DNA of 64,000 nucleotides from Arthrobacter hankyongi (lineage in GTDB: Bacteria; Actinomycetota; Actinomycetes; Actinomycetales; Micrococcaceae), in the NCBI RefSeq assembly GCF_022012395.1, contig NZ_JAKLTQ010000013.1:1-64000 (forward strand), read 5' to 3'. The notes beneath the pieces were generated by a model that saw only the letters and a program-made list of their open reading frames with translations, did not search any database and was not told the DNA's origin. A program made the translations under genes and the position numbers. Positions 26,084-34,621 of this stretch are shown here, piece after piece. The stretch's first letter is position 1. Each line of letters begins with the position of its first letter.

Positions 26084-26166
26084 CCCGGGCCGGCGTGAGC
26101 ATCCCCATGGCGGCCAAAGCGAGCTAGAATATGGCCATCGCAGCCGCCTGATGGAGGGTGATTCGA

Positions 26167-26448
26167 ATGGCCGGAAAGGCTGATTTCCTTCGGCGCTTCA
26201 TGACGATGACGGACAAGACCAGGAAGGTCTGGGGCCCGGCGGACCGGGGCGCCATGGATGAGCCCGTTCTCCACAAGCATGACGATTTCGAGGCCGCCTC
26301 GCAGGCCGAGCTCTCCGAATTCGAGATCGAGCGGGATGCGGATGGCCATGCCTATGCCCACCGCAAGCGCCACGAGGCCACCGGGGCTGATGCCGCCGCG
26401 ACACCGATACCGCCGGGGACAACGCCCGAGGCCGGTCCGAACAATTAA
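26167..26448 (+). CDS. small protein of unknown function, paralogue 2
   Basis: 93 residues. The N-terminal FLRRFMTMTDKTRKVWGPADRG aligns with paralogue 1 (R-F-M-x-x-T-x-K-x-R-x-x-x-G-P-A), and FEIERDADGHAYAHRKR occupies the place of its WETVKRPDGSTYIVPK. The C-terminal 25 residues are Ala/Pro-rich. GGAGGG lies 8 nt before the ATG at 26167. It follows paralogue 1 by 83 nt, so both may be on one transcript ending at the stem-loop at 26472. Confidence 0.68.
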   Translation: MAGKADFLRRFMTMTDKTRKVWGPADRGAMDEPVLHKHDDFEAASQAELSEFEIERDADGHAYAHRKRHEATGADAAATPIPPGTTPEAGPNN

Positions 26449-26470
26449 AGGGCAAACAATTAAAGAGCAA
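26441..26470. repeat. two tandem 15-mers across the stop codon
   Basis: ACAATTAAAGGGCAA is followed at once by ACAATTAAAGAGCAA (one mismatch). The first copy contains the stop codon of the small protein. Probably a local slippage duplication. Confidence 0.8.
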
Positions 26471-26471
26471 A

Positions 26472-26505
26472 ACGGCGGTGCCGGCGCGAAGCCGGACACC
26501 GCCGT
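26472..26505. terminator. bidirectional terminator
   Basis: ACGGCGGTG..CCGGC pairs with GCCGG..CACCGCCGT. GTTGTTTT follows on the plus strand and TTTTGCTCTTT on the minus strand, so it can end both the small-protein and the aspartate-kinase transcripts. Confidence 0.85.
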
Positions 26506-26532
26506 CGTTGTTTTAAGGCGCCTGGCCGGCCG

Positions 26533-27819
26533 TCAGCGGCCGGTGCCGCCGTAGATGGTGGCGTTGCTTTCGCCGTCGAGGTCGAAGGCCGCATGCACGG
26601 CTCGGACGGCCTTGTCCAGCAGGTCTGCGTGGGTCACGATCGAGATGCGGATCTCCGAGGTGGAGATCATGTCCACGTTCACACCGGCGTCGTGCAGCGC
26701 CTGGAAGAACTTGTAGGACACGCCCGGGTTCGAGCGCATGCCGGCGCCGATCAGGGACAGCTTGCCAATCTGGTCGTCATAGTCGATGTTCTCGAAGCCC
26801 ACCTGCTCCTGGGCGGCCTTCAGGGCCTCGATGGCGTCCCGGCCTTCCACGATCGGCAAGGTGAAGGAGATATCCGTCTTGCCCGAACCCTTGGTGGACA
26901 CGTTCTGGACGATCATGTCGATATTCGAGTGCGCACCGGCGACGATGCCGAAGATTTCCGCCGCCTTGCCCGGAATGTCGGGCACGCCGAGGATGGTGAC
27001 CTTGGCCTCGGAACGGTCGTGGGCAACGCCGGAGATGATGGGCTGTTCCAAGGGTTCTCCCTCTTGAATCTTGATCTTGTCGTCGGGGCTGGGCAGGACC
27101 CACGTTCCCTCGTTGGTGCTGAAGGAGGAGCGCACGTGCAGCGGTACTCCGAACCGGCGCGCGTACTCCACGCACCGCAGGTGCAGGATCTTGGCACCGG
27201 AAGCTGCCAATTCCAGCATCTCCTCGCTGGAGATCCTGTCAATCTTTTGGGCGCTGGGAACCACCCGGGGGTCGGCAGTAAATACCCCGTCCACGTCCGT
27301 GTAGATCTCGCAGACGTCGGCATCGAGTGCCGCGGCCAGGGCCACGGCCGTGGTATCCGAGCCGCCGCGGCCCAGCGTGGTGACGTCGTTGCTGTCCTGG
27401 GTCATGCCTTGGAAGCCGGCCACGATGGCGATATCCCCGCGCTCGATACAGGTCTTGATGCGGTGCGGGGAGACATCGATGATGCGCGCCTTGCCGTGGA
27501 TGGCGTCGGTGATCATGCCGGCCTGGCTGCCGGTGAAGGACTGGGCCGTGGCGCCTTCCTCGTTGATCGCCATGGCCAGCAGCGACATCGAGATGCGCTC
27601 GCCGGAACTGAGCAGCATGTCCATTTCGCGGGCCGGGGCGCTGGCGGTGATCTGCCCGGCGAGGTCCAGCAGTTCGTCCGTGGTGTCACCCATGGCGGAG
27701 ACGACGACGACGACCTCGTTGCCGGCCGCCTGCGTCCGGGCCACGCGTTTGGCCACGCGCTTGATGCCTTCGGCGTCCGAAACGGAGGAACCGCCAAATT
27801 TCTGCACTATCAAGCTCAT
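26533..27819 (-). CDS. lysC: aspartate kinase
   Basis: 428 residues. First step of lysine, threonine, methionine and diaminopimelate synthesis: ATP plus aspartate to aspartyl phosphate. [12 protein letters not shown] is the kinase start, [20 protein letters not shown] the nucleotide and aspartate site, and two ACT domains follow ([20 protein letters not shown] and [19 protein letters not shown]) which bind Lys/Thr effectors. Length matches actinobacterial LysC. In Corynebacterium the 3' half is also translated as a regulatory beta subunit; that may hold here but I did not locate a clear internal start. The usual neighbour asd is not adjacent. Confidence 0.96.
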   Translation of the reverse strand: MSLIVQKFGGSSVSDAEGIKRVAKRVARTQAAGNEVVVVVSAMGDTTDELLDLAGQITASAPAREMDMLLSSGERISMSLLAMAINEEGATAQSFTGSQAGMITDAIHGKARIIDVSPHRIKTCIERGDIAIVAGFQGMTQDSNDVTTLGRGGSDTTAVALAAALDADVCEIYTDVDGVFTADPRVVPSAQKIDRISSEEMLELAASGAKILHLRCVEYARRFGVPLHVRSSFSTNEGTWVLPSPDDKIKIQEGEPLEQPIISGVAHDRSEAKVTILGVPDIPGKAAEIFGIVAGAHSNIDMIVQNVSTKGSGKTDISFTLPIVEGRDAIEALKAAQEQVGFENIDYDDQIGKLSLIGAGMRSNPGVSYKFFQALHDAGVNVDMISTSEIRISIVTHADLLDKAVRAVHAAFDLDGESNATIYGGTGR

Positions 27820-28115
27820 GCGTCCACGTTCTTTCAACATCTCCTGGCTTGGGCCATCCGGCATTGCTGGGGCTCCAGTCATGCCGTGCGGGCGCCGGTA
27901 GGGGCCGGACAAAGGTTTGCGGGGGCCACGGCATCCGGCGCGGCCGACAAGAAGAGTTTAGCCCGTGACCATGGCGCCTCCGAATCGGCGGCGCCGTTGT
28001 GACGGCGGGATGCCGGCCGCCGGGGCTGGGTGGAGGTGCCGGGTAGAAGAATGTGGTCAGCCTGCTTATGGTTAAGGAGTCTTGGGGGATCCATCTGCCA
28101 GACCGGGAGGGGCAC

Positions 28116-28415
28116 ATGACCAATCCAGCCGAGGAGCCAACGGTTTTGCCGGACGTGCAGGATGCGGACAGGTTTGAGCAGCAGTTGCCGGTGTCGCCGG
28201 ACGAGGACGGCATGCTGGACGCCGAGACGCCGGGCCCGCTTGAGGGATCCGAAGCGGACCGGATGGAGCAGCGGCTGCCGGAAACACCCCCGGCGGGCCG
28301 CGGGATACCGCCGTCCGGGCAGCCGGAGGAGGGATCCGAAGCGGACCGGATCGAACAGGCGACGGGAATTCCCGGCGCCGACGATGAGGACTACCCGTAC
28401 GGCTCGGCCGGCTGA
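28116..28415 (+). CDS. small acidic repeat protein of unknown function
   Basis: 99 residues, strongly acidic and probably disordered. A short motif is repeated three times: DADRFEQQLPVSP, EADRMEQRLPETP and EADRIEQATGIP, the last two each preceded by EGS. GGGAGGGG before the ATG is a strong ribosome binding site. It lies on the opposite strand between recR and lysC. Similar ADxxEQ-repeat proteins occur in actinobacteria but I know of no function. Confidence 0.68.
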   Translation: MTNPAEEPTVLPDVQDADRFEQQLPVSPDEDGMLDAETPGPLEGSEADRMEQRLPETPPAGRGIPPSGQPEEGSEADRIEQATGIPGADDEDYPYGSAG

Positions 28416-28438
28416 GGCGCGCAGGGCCGGAACGGCGC

Positions 28439-29035
28439 CTAGGTGAGGTTCCGGCGGCCCTCGAAGGCCCGGCCGAGGGTGATTTCGTCCGCGTATTCCA
28501 GGTCCCCGCCCACCGGCAGGCCCGAGGCCAGCCGGCTGACCGTGATCCCGATGGTCTTGAGCATCCTGGCCAGGTAGGTGGCGGTGGCCTCGCCCTCGAG
28601 GTTGGGGTCCGTGGCGATGATGATTTCCTGGATCTGCCCGTCGGAGAGCCGATTGAGCAGCTCCCGGATGCGCAGCTGTTCCGGGCCGATGCCGGCAATC
28701 GGGTTGATCGCCCCGCCGAGCACGTGGTAGCGGCCGCGGAAGGACCGGGTGCGTTCGATCGCGACGACGTCCTTGGACTCCTCCACCACGCAGATGGCGG
28801 TCGGGTCCCGGCGCGGATCGCGGCAGATGCTGCAGGTTTCCTGCTCGGAAATATTTCCGCAGATGCTGCAGAACTTGACCCGCTCCTTGACATGGACCAC
28901 CGCGTCCACCAGCCGCTTCATGTCCTCGGGGTCCGCTTCCAGGATGTGGAACGCGATGCGCTGGGCGGACTTGGGGCCGATGCCGGGCAGGCGGCCGAGC
29001 TCGTCAATCAGCTCCTGGACGGCGCCTTCGTACAC
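28439..29035 (-). CDS. recR: recombination mediator protein RecR
   Basis: 198 residues, full length. Helix-hairpin-helix [20 protein letters not shown], zinc site of four Cys (56, 59, 68, 71; FCSICG and TCSIC), then a TOPRIM domain ([33 protein letters not shown]) and the C-terminal [22 protein letters not shown]. Works with RecO and RecF at single-strand gaps. It starts 22 nt after the dnaX stop, so the two form one transcript; the ybaB gene often found between them is absent. Confidence 0.97.
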   Translation of the reverse strand: MYEGAVQELIDELGRLPGIGPKSAQRIAFHILEADPEDMKRLVDAVVHVKERVKFCSICGNISEQETCSICRDPRRDPTAICVVEESKDVVAIERTRSFRGRYHVLGGAINPIAGIGPEQLRIRELLNRLSDGQIQEIIIATDPNLEGEATATYLARMLKTIGITVSRLASGLPVGGDLEYADEITLGRAFEGRRNLT

Positions 29036-29057
29036 TGAACCTCAATCTCCTGACCGG

Positions 29058-31769
29058 TTAGGACGCATCGAGGCTGCGTTCCTCGATCAGGCGCCCGCCC
29101 AGAATGCGTTCGATGGCGGCACGTCCCACCAGAATCGAGTCCTCGATCGACTCATCGTCATCGCTGGGAATGTCCTCGTCGTAGCTCAAGTTTAGGCCAC
29201 GTCCGGACGCGTCCCGCACGGCGGGGGCCGCCGGGGCCTGCCGGGCTTCGGCAGCCTTGGCCTGGTTGAGCAGCTGCTGGTAGCGGCTCACGGTCCGTCC
29301 GCTGCCGGGATCCGGGGGGGTCTCCCATTCGTCGGCCGGTTCCTCGTCCGAGTACGGGATGTCCTCGTAGGGCGAGGCCGGCCGCGGGCCGGCAGGCTGG
29401 GGTGCCTTGGCGGGCGACGACGACGGCACGGGCGGCGCGGCCTGGACAGGCGGCGCCGCTACGGCGGCGGCAGGTGCCGGGGTTGCCGCTGGCGCTTGAG
29501 TTGCCGGTGCCGCCGGCGGCGTGGCCACCGGAGCGGCGGGGGCCGGTCCGGCAGCTTCCGGGGCGGGGCCCCAGACCTGCCCGGCCGGTGACGGCGCGGC
29601 CAGATGGGCGAAGACCGGCTTCTCCGGATCGGCCGGACCCCAGGCGGCAGGGGCCGGCTGGGGCGTGTTGGACACGGCAGGACCCCAGGCCGCGGGGGCC
29701 GGCGCGGGTGCTTCCGGCGGGGAGGCCGGCCTCGGTGCCGGAACGGTGCGTTCGGCTACCCCGGGTTCCGCCGCCGGGGCCCTTGCCGGCTCCGGCCGGC
29801 TAGTTGGTGCTTTTGGGCCGGACTCACCCGCTGCCGCGGAGGAGCCGTCGACGGTGCGGATCTGGCAGTCGATGCCGAGCACCTTGTGGATCGCCCGGCG
29901 CAGGTTCTCGGCGTGGTCGCCGCGCTCGAAGTTCGTGGCCGAACCCTGGTTCTTGAAGCCCAGGGCCAGGACCGTGCCGTCGAAGCCGGCCGGCGTCGCG
30001 TTGGTGCTGACGTTCATCCAGGTCACCTTGCGGATGCTGCCAAGCTCCTCGAGGATCTCCGGCCAGGCCCGGCGGATCATTTCGATCTGGCCGGTGGCGG
30101 CAGCCGGCTGCGCGGCCTGCGGATGCTGCGGTGCTGGCTGCTGCGCAGGCTGGGGTGCGGGCCGCTGCTGCTGGGCCGGTGCCTGCTGGGCGGCCGGTCG
30201 CTGCGCGGCAGGCTGCTGCGCGGCCGGTCGCTGGGCGGGTGCCTGCTGCGGTGTGGGCTGCTGGGCTGCCGCGGGGCGGGCCGGCTCCGGGCGGGGCGGC
30301 GCGGAAACGCCCCAGCCGCCGCCCCAGTCTGCGGTGTTGCCGGCGGGGACGCCGTCGCCGGAAGCCGCGGCCCGGGCTGCTGCGGGCTCGGCCGGACCGG
30401 ATGCCGCCGGACGGGGGGACGCGGCGGGCGCACCGCTGGCGCCGGGCAGGGCGTCTTCGCGCGGCCAGTCGGCGGTGGTCACCCGGGGCGCGGTCACGCG
30501 GTCGGGGCTGCTGGCCGGGGACTCCTGTGTGGCCGGGGCCTCCGGCGCGGCAGGGGTCGAGGCTGTGGGAGATGCGGCGGGAACGGCGTCGGCCACGGGG
30601 GCGCCGCCGTAGCTGAGCCGGCGTTCGATCCGGTCCACCCGCGCCGCGATGCCGCGTTCGGCCTGTTCCGCTGCCGGCAGCAGGATCCGGGCACAGAGCA
30701 GTTCCAGATGCAGCCGGGGCGAGGTGGCGCCGGTCATCTCGGTCAGGGCCTGGTTGGTGATGTCCGCGGCGCGGGAGAGCTCGGCCGAGCCGAGCTGGTT
30801 GGCCTGGGTCTGCATCCGGATGATCTGGTCCTCCGGGACGCCGCGCAGGATGGCGTGCGCACTCTCGGGCATCGCCTTGACGATGATCAGGTCGCGGAAG
30901 CGCTCCAGCAGGTCCTCCACGAAGCGCCGGGGGTCGTGGCCGGTCTGGATCACCCGGTCCACGGCGCTGAACACCGTGGGTGCGTCGGCGGCGGCGATCG
31001 CCTCCACCACGTCGTCCAGCAGTGAGGCATGCGTGTAGCCCAGCAGCGAGACGGCCAGTTCGTAGTCCAGGCCCGCGGCCCCGGCGCCGGCCATCAGCTG
31101 GTCCAGCACGGAAAGCGAGTCGCGCACCGAACCGCCGCCGGCCCGGATCACCAGCGAGAGCACGCCGGGGGCCACTGCCACCTGCTCCTGCCCGCACAGC
31201 TGCTCCAGGTACTTCAGCAGCGGCTCCGGCGGCACCAGCCGGAACGGATAGTGGTGGGTGCGGGAGCGGATGGTGCCGATGACCTTGTCCGGCTCCGTGG
31301 TGGCGAAGATGAACTTGATGTGTTCCGGTGGCTCCTCCACGATCTTCAGCAGCGCGTTGAAACCGGCCGAGGTGACCATGTGGGCCTCGTCGATGATGAA
31401 GACCTTGTAGCGGTCCCGGACCGGGGCGAAGGTGGCGCGCTCACGCAGGTCGCGGGCGTCGTCGACGCCGCCGTGGCTGGCGGCGTCGATCTCGATCACA
31501 TCCAGGCTGCCCGGGCCGCCGCGGCCCAGCTCCACGCAGGAGTCGCACTCGCCGCACGGGGTCGGCGTCGGGCCCTTGGCGCAGTTCAGGCAGCGGGCCA
31601 GGATGCGGGCCGAGGTGGTCTTGCCACAGCCGCGCGGACCGGAGAAGAGGTAGGCGTGGTTCACGCGGTTCTTCTGCAGCGCGGCCATCAGGGGGTCGGT
31701 GACGTGTTCCTGCCCGATAACGTCCGCGAAGGTATCCGGCCGGTAACGGCGGTAAAGGGCTGTACTCAC
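29058..31769 (-). CDS. dnaX: DNA polymerase III subunits gamma and tau
   Basis: 903 residues, clamp-loader ATPase. Walker A SGPRGCGKTTSA (about 43-54), zinc-binding Cys cluster CLNC and CGECDSC, DEAH-type Walker B FIIDEAHM, the sensor region ATTEPDKVIGTIRSRTHHYPF, and the collar domain to about residue 370. A long Pro/Ala/Gln-rich stretch follows. Within it is a conserved actinobacterial module (RAWPEILEELGSIRKVTWM to VLGIDCQIRTVDG, about 560-640). I see no sign of a programmed frameshift. Confidence 0.97.
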   Translation of the reverse strand: MSTALYRRYRPDTFADVIGQEHVTDPLMAALQKNRVNHAYLFSGPRGCGKTTSARILARCLNCAKGPTPTPCGECDSCVELGRGGPGSLDVIEIDAASHGGVDDARDLRERATFAPVRDRYKVFIIDEAHMVTSAGFNALLKIVEEPPEHIKFIFATTEPDKVIGTIRSRTHHYPFRLVPPEPLLKYLEQLCGQEQVAVAPGVLSLVIRAGGGSVRDSLSVLDQLMAGAGAAGLDYELAVSLLGYTHASLLDDVVEAIAAADAPTVFSAVDRVIQTGHDPRRFVEDLLERFRDLIIVKAMPESAHAILRGVPEDQIIRMQTQANQLGSAELSRAADITNQALTEMTGATSPRLHLELLCARILLPAAEQAERGIAARVDRIERRLSYGGAPVADAVPAASPTASTPAAPEAPATQESPASSPDRVTAPRVTTADWPREDALPGASGAPAASPRPAASGPAEPAAARAAASGDGVPAGNTADWGGGWGVSAPPRPEPARPAAAQQPTPQQAPAQRPAAQQPAAQRPAAQQAPAQQQRPAPQPAQQPAPQHPQAAQPAAATGQIEMIRRAWPEILEELGSIRKVTWMNVSTNATPAGFDGTVLALGFKNQGSATNFERGDHAENLRRAIHKVLGIDCQIRTVDGSSAAAGESGPKAPTSRPEPARAPAAEPGVAERTVPAPRPASPPEAPAPAPAAWGPAVSNTPQPAPAAWGPADPEKPVFAHLAAPSPAGQVWGPAPEAAGPAPAAPVATPPAAPATQAPAATPAPAAAVAAPPVQAAPPVPSSSPAKAPQPAGPRPASPYEDIPYSDEEPADEWETPPDPGSGRTVSRYQQLLNQAKAAEARQAPAAPAVRDASGRGLNLSYDEDIPSDDDESIEDSILVGRAAIERILGGRLIEERSLDAS

Positions 31770-31846
31770 GATGAAAACACTATCCGTTGAGGCCTAGGGT
31801 CCGCACCCGGCACGCACAGACCGGGGAACGGACGGGGATGCACGTA

Positions 31847-31937
31847 AAAGACCCCTCATGCACCTGCCAGAGCCCGCTTACCCTTGCTACCTTCCGGTCC
31901 TGGGGGAGTTCACAGGATGACACCACATGAGGGGCCG
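31847..31937 (-). ncRNA. ffs: signal recognition particle RNA (small bacterial type)
   Basis: Minus strand. The helix 8 core AGGACCGGAAGGTAGCAAGGG with its GGAA loop and asymmetric bulge is diagnostic (shown in part: CCGGAAGGTAGCAAGGG). The ends pair as GGCCCCTCATG with CATGAGGGGTC. It lies just upstream of dnaX as in many actinobacteria; TTTTACG follows the 3' end. Ends are estimated to a few bases. Confidence 0.93.
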
Positions 31938-31946
31938 CCCACTAGC

Positions 31947-32174
31947 TTACCCGATGTTCCCGGCGGCTTCCGAATCCGGCCGATCGTTCCGGCCGATCGC
32001 CCTGATCTGCTCGAGGGTCAGTTCCGCGGCGGCGGCCAGGTCCTCGGCCTGGATGCCGGCCGCCAGCGCTTCGCGCACCGCATCACGCAGGTCCGCGTCA
32101 GCATTATCCAGCTGGAACTCCTGCCATTCCTTGTCTGCGGCAGCGCTGCGGACCCTGATAAGGCGTTCGTCCAC
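31947..32174 (-). CDS. small protein of unknown function upstream of ffs
   Basis: 75 residues, mostly helical, acidic, with no signal or membrane segment. The C-terminal half (GIQAEDLAAAAELTLEQIRAIGR) has the look of a helix-turn-helix of the kind that places a helix of small residues before a recognition helix. The GTG start at 32174 is preceded by GGAAGGGGA. I do not recognise the family; a small DNA-binding regulator is one possibility. Confidence 0.6.
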   Translation of the reverse strand: MDERLIRVRSAAADKEWQEFQLDNADADLRDAVREALAAGIQAEDLAAAAELTLEQIRAIGRNDRPDSEAAGNIG

Positions 32175-32244
32175 CGGGGATCCCCTTCCAAAGGAACTTT
32201 CACCGGCTAAATCTCACCGCAAGAATAAGCCTGCCGACTAGGCA

Positions 32245-32262
32245 TAACAATAAGAATGCTTA
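32245..32262. promoter_or_regulatory. 18-mer with palindromic core in front of the SDR gene
   Basis: TAACAATAAGAATGCTTA matches 16 of 18 bases of the site at 36665-36682. Its core TAAGAATGCTTA is a near-palindrome. It lies 63 nt before the SDR start and 71 nt before the divergent small gene. Confidence 0.6.
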
Positions 32263-32324
32263 GCAAGGGCCGGGTGCCGGTCCGGGCCCTTGCAGAGCCC
32301 GGATGCGGCGCGCAGGATGCTGGC

Positions 32325-33122
32325 ATGGCCTTCACACCCAGGACCGCGATTGTCACCGGATCGGACTCCGGGATCGGCCGTGCTGCAGCCGTGGCCCTCG
32401 CCCGCGCCGGCCTGGATATCGGCATCACCTGGCACACGGATGCGGCCGGCGCGGAGCAGACCGCCGCCGAGGTCCGCTCGCACGGCCGGAGGGCGCAGGT
32501 GGCCCGGCTGGACCTCACCGACCTGCCCGGCTGCGCCGACGTGGTCGACGAGCTGGCCGACGCCCTAGGCGGGCTCGACGTGTTCGTCAACAACGCAGGC
32601 ACCGGCGAGCAGGTCAAGTTCCTGGACCTGGACTACCAGCGCTGGCGCACCACCCTGGCCACGGACCTCGACGGCGCGTTCGTGTGCCTCCAGCGGGCGG
32701 CCCGTCGGATGGTCGCCGCCGGCGTGGGCGGGCGGATCATCGCCGTCACCAGCGTCCACGAGCACCAGCCGCGGGTGGGCTCCGCCGCCTACGATGCGGC
32801 CAAGCACGGGCTCGGCGGGCTGATCAAGACGATGGCGCTGGAGCTGGGCCGGTACGGCATCACGGCCAATTCGGTGGCCCCCGGCGAGATCGCCACGCCG
32901 ATGACTGGGCAGACGGACCAGGATCCGCGCGGCACGCAGCGTCCCGGCGTGCCGCTGGGCCGGCCCGGCGACGCCCGCGAAGTGGCAGCGGTGATTGCCT
33001 TCCTGGCCTCGGCCGAGGCCGGCTATGTGACCGGAGCGTCCTGGACGGTGGACGGTGGCATGCTCCAGATGGGCCCGCAGGCCGGCTCGCATCTCAAAGA
33101 GCAGGATTGGCGCGACGTGTAG
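32325..33122 (+). CDS. short-chain dehydrogenase/reductase
   Basis: 265 residues, classical SDR. Cofactor motif TGSDSGIG near the N-terminus, NNAG (VFVNNAGTG), catalytic Ser in AVTSVHEH and the Tyr-Lys pair in YDAAKHG. DGGMLQMGPQAGSH near the C-terminus resembles general-stress glucose dehydrogenase-like SDRs. WHTD after the second strand, in place of an acidic residue, hints at NADP preference. Start ATG after AGGATGC. Its promoter shares a palindromic 18-mer with the envelope cluster, suggesting stress control. The substrate is unknown. Confidence 0.88.
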   Translation: MAFTPRTAIVTGSDSGIGRAAAVALARAGLDIGITWHTDAAGAEQTAAEVRSHGRRAQVARLDLTDLPGCADVVDELADALGGLDVFVNNAGTGEQVKFLDLDYQRWRTTLATDLDGAFVCLQRAARRMVAAGVGGRIIAVTSVHEHQPRVGSAAYDAAKHGLGGLIKTMALELGRYGITANSVAPGEIATPMTGQTDQDPRGTQRPGVPLGRPGDAREVAAVIAFLASAEAGYVTGASWTVDGGMLQMGPQAGSHLKEQDWRDV

Positions 33123-33124
33123 GG

Positions 33125-33515
33125 CTAGTCCTGCAGCTCCGCCTCCAGCTCTTCTTCCAGCGCAACGTACCGCTCCAGCAGCTCGCGCGCGTGCCCGCCC
33201 GCAGGGCCTTCGGCGTCGAGCCCCGCCGCATCGACCCGGCCTTTTCCGCGCCCGCCGGAAACGGCGGCAGCAGCGGAATGTCCGGGTCGGTGACGGCCTC
33301 GAGGACGAAGGGCCGGTCCGCGGCCAGCGCCCATTCCCAGGCCTCGCCCAGCTCTCCGGGTTCCTCCACGCTCATCCCGTCCAGACCCAGCAGCCGCCCG
33401 TAGTCCGCGTAGCTGAAGTCCGGCAGCGCCTGGCTGTCCGGGAACCTCGGCTCGGCTTCCATCTCGCGCTGTTCCCAGGTCACCTCGGCCAGTTCGCGGT
33501 TGTTGAGCGGAAGCA
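33125..33515 (-). pseudogene. 3' remnant of a thiamine-diphosphate enzyme gene (PoxB/YdaP-like)
   Basis: Read on the minus strand, LNNRELAEVTWEQREMEAEP, DFSYADYGRLLGLDG, ADRPFVLEAVTDPDIPLLPP and FPAGAEKAGSMRRG match the C-terminal end of pyruvate oxidase-like thiamine-diphosphate proteins. The reading then has to shift frame at the C-run at 33221-33224 to continue as LDAEGPAGGHARELLERY to the stop at 33125, so one base has been lost. Some 450 N-terminal residues are missing. The fragment begins just after the stem-loop that follows the DUF3618 gene. Confidence 0.8.
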
Positions 33516-33520
33516 GGAGG

Positions 33521-33554
33521 CCCGGGCAGCGTCGTCTCAGGCTTGCTGCCCGGG
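33521..33554. terminator. stem-loop after the envelope cluster
   Basis: CCCGGGCAGC pairs with GCTGCCCGGG (10 pairs, 14-nt loop), 30 nt past the DUF3618 stop on the minus strand. No clear T-run. Confidence 0.6.
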
Positions 33555-33584
33555 CCGAGGTGAGGTCCGCAGGCTGCTGCGGGA

Positions 33585-34181
33585 TCAGTAGGTTGAGTTA
33601 GGCGGCTGTTGCTGCTGGACGTTGGTCCGGGCCTCTTCGGCGCGCAACTTCACGTCTTCGGCCGCCATGCTGCCCTCGGCCTTGACCCGGTCCGTGGCGT
33701 CCTGGGCGCTTGCCTTGACTTCCTCGGCGGCCTGGCGTGCCGGCTCCTTCATGTCCTCGCCGATCTGCCGGGCGGACTCCTTGACCTCCTCGACCAGCGG
33801 CTGCGCCTTTGCCTTCAGGGCCGCGGCGGCCTGCTGTTCGGCCTCGGTGGGCGGCACCAGCGTGGAAACCAGCCAGCCAACGCCGAAGGCGATCAGTCCG
33901 GCGGCGATCGGGTTGCCGCTGGTCCGGCGGGCGATCCGGTGGGGAACCTCGCCGACGGTGTCGCCGACGTCGTGCGCGGTGGACTGGAGCGAATGCCCGG
34001 TCTCCTGCGCCGAGCCCATGACGCGCTCCTTGGCCTGCTCGAACTTGGTCTTCACCTTGTCCGTCTGCCGATGCATGATCCTGGACGGGGTGACCTTATC
34101 GGCTACGGCGTCCACGTCGCTGCCCAGCCGGCCGCGGGTCGCTTCGATGTCGGCGCGGATCTCTTCGGGTGTCTGGCTCAT
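33585..34181 (-). CDS. DUF3618 domain-containing protein
   Basis: 198 residues. TPEEIRADIEATRGRLGSDVDAVADKVTP is the DUF3618 N-terminal helix pair. One membrane helix follows (GNPIAAGLIAFGVGWLVSTL), then a long charged amphipathic helix rich in Ala, Glu and Lys and a Gln-rich tail, like LEA-type stress proteins. It overlaps the holin-like gene by ATGA. Probably an inner-membrane protein with a cytoplasmic coiled tail; no biochemical role is known. Confidence 0.88.
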   Translation of the reverse strand: MSQTPEEIRADIEATRGRLGSDVDAVADKVTPSRIMHRQTDKVKTKFEQAKERVMGSAQETGHSLQSTAHDVGDTVGEVPHRIARRTSGNPIAAGLIAFGVGWLVSTLVPPTEAEQQAAAALKAKAQPLVEEVKESARQIGEDMKEPARQAAEEVKASAQDATDRVKAEGSMAAEDVKLRAEEARTNVQQQQPPNSTY

Positions 34182-34621
34182 CGTGTTTCCTCACTTGGCT
34201 TCAGGGTTTCGGGAATCTCCTTGACCGTTTCCACGGTGCGCGGCATGCCGCGGACGGTCTTCATTTCCTTCTTGCCGGAGGCGTAAAGGATGGCGGCGAT
34301 GATGGCCCAGATGACCGCCACGATCACGGCCGACCATCCTCCGCCCAGGAGCAGGCCGAGGCCCCACCACAGGGCCACCGACAGGAACAGCAGGACAAAA
34401 TGCCCGGCCACCCCGGCGCCGGCGAGCAGGCCCACGCCCTTGCCGGCGCGGCTGGTGGACTCCTTGAGTTCGGCCTTGGCCAGCTCCACTTCCTGGCGCA
34501 TCAGCACGGAAATGTCGCTGCTGACCTGTGCCAGAAGGTCACCCAGCGAACTGGTCTCGGCCTTGGCCTCGGCCCGGGTGGGCGGCGTCTGCGGGAACTC
34601 GGAAGGGGAGGGCTGGGTCAC
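34178..34621 (-). CDS. phage-holin-superfamily (Phage_holin_3_6-type) membrane protein
   Basis: 147 residues. An amphipathic N-terminal helix SLGDLLAQVSSDISVLMRQE and VELAKAELKESTSRAGKG precede two membrane helices (GVGLLAGAGVAGHFVLLFLSVAL and GWSAVIVAVIWAIIAAILYA). This is the layout of the chromosomal holin-like family found across actinobacteria. It is not evidence of a prophage. Coupled by overlaps on both sides to its neighbours. Confidence 0.87.
   Translation of the reverse strand: MTQPSPSEFPQTPPTRAEAKAETSSLGDLLAQVSSDISVLMRQEVELAKAELKESTSRAGKGVGLLAGAGVAGHFVLLFLSVALWWGLGLLLGGGWSAVIVAVIWAIIAAILYASGKKEMKTVRGMPRTVETVKEIPETLKPSEETR

Noticed and set aside
34178-34621. Holin-like gene as evidence of a prophage
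   Set aside because: No other phage gene is near it, and this family is a normal chromosomal component in actinobacteria.
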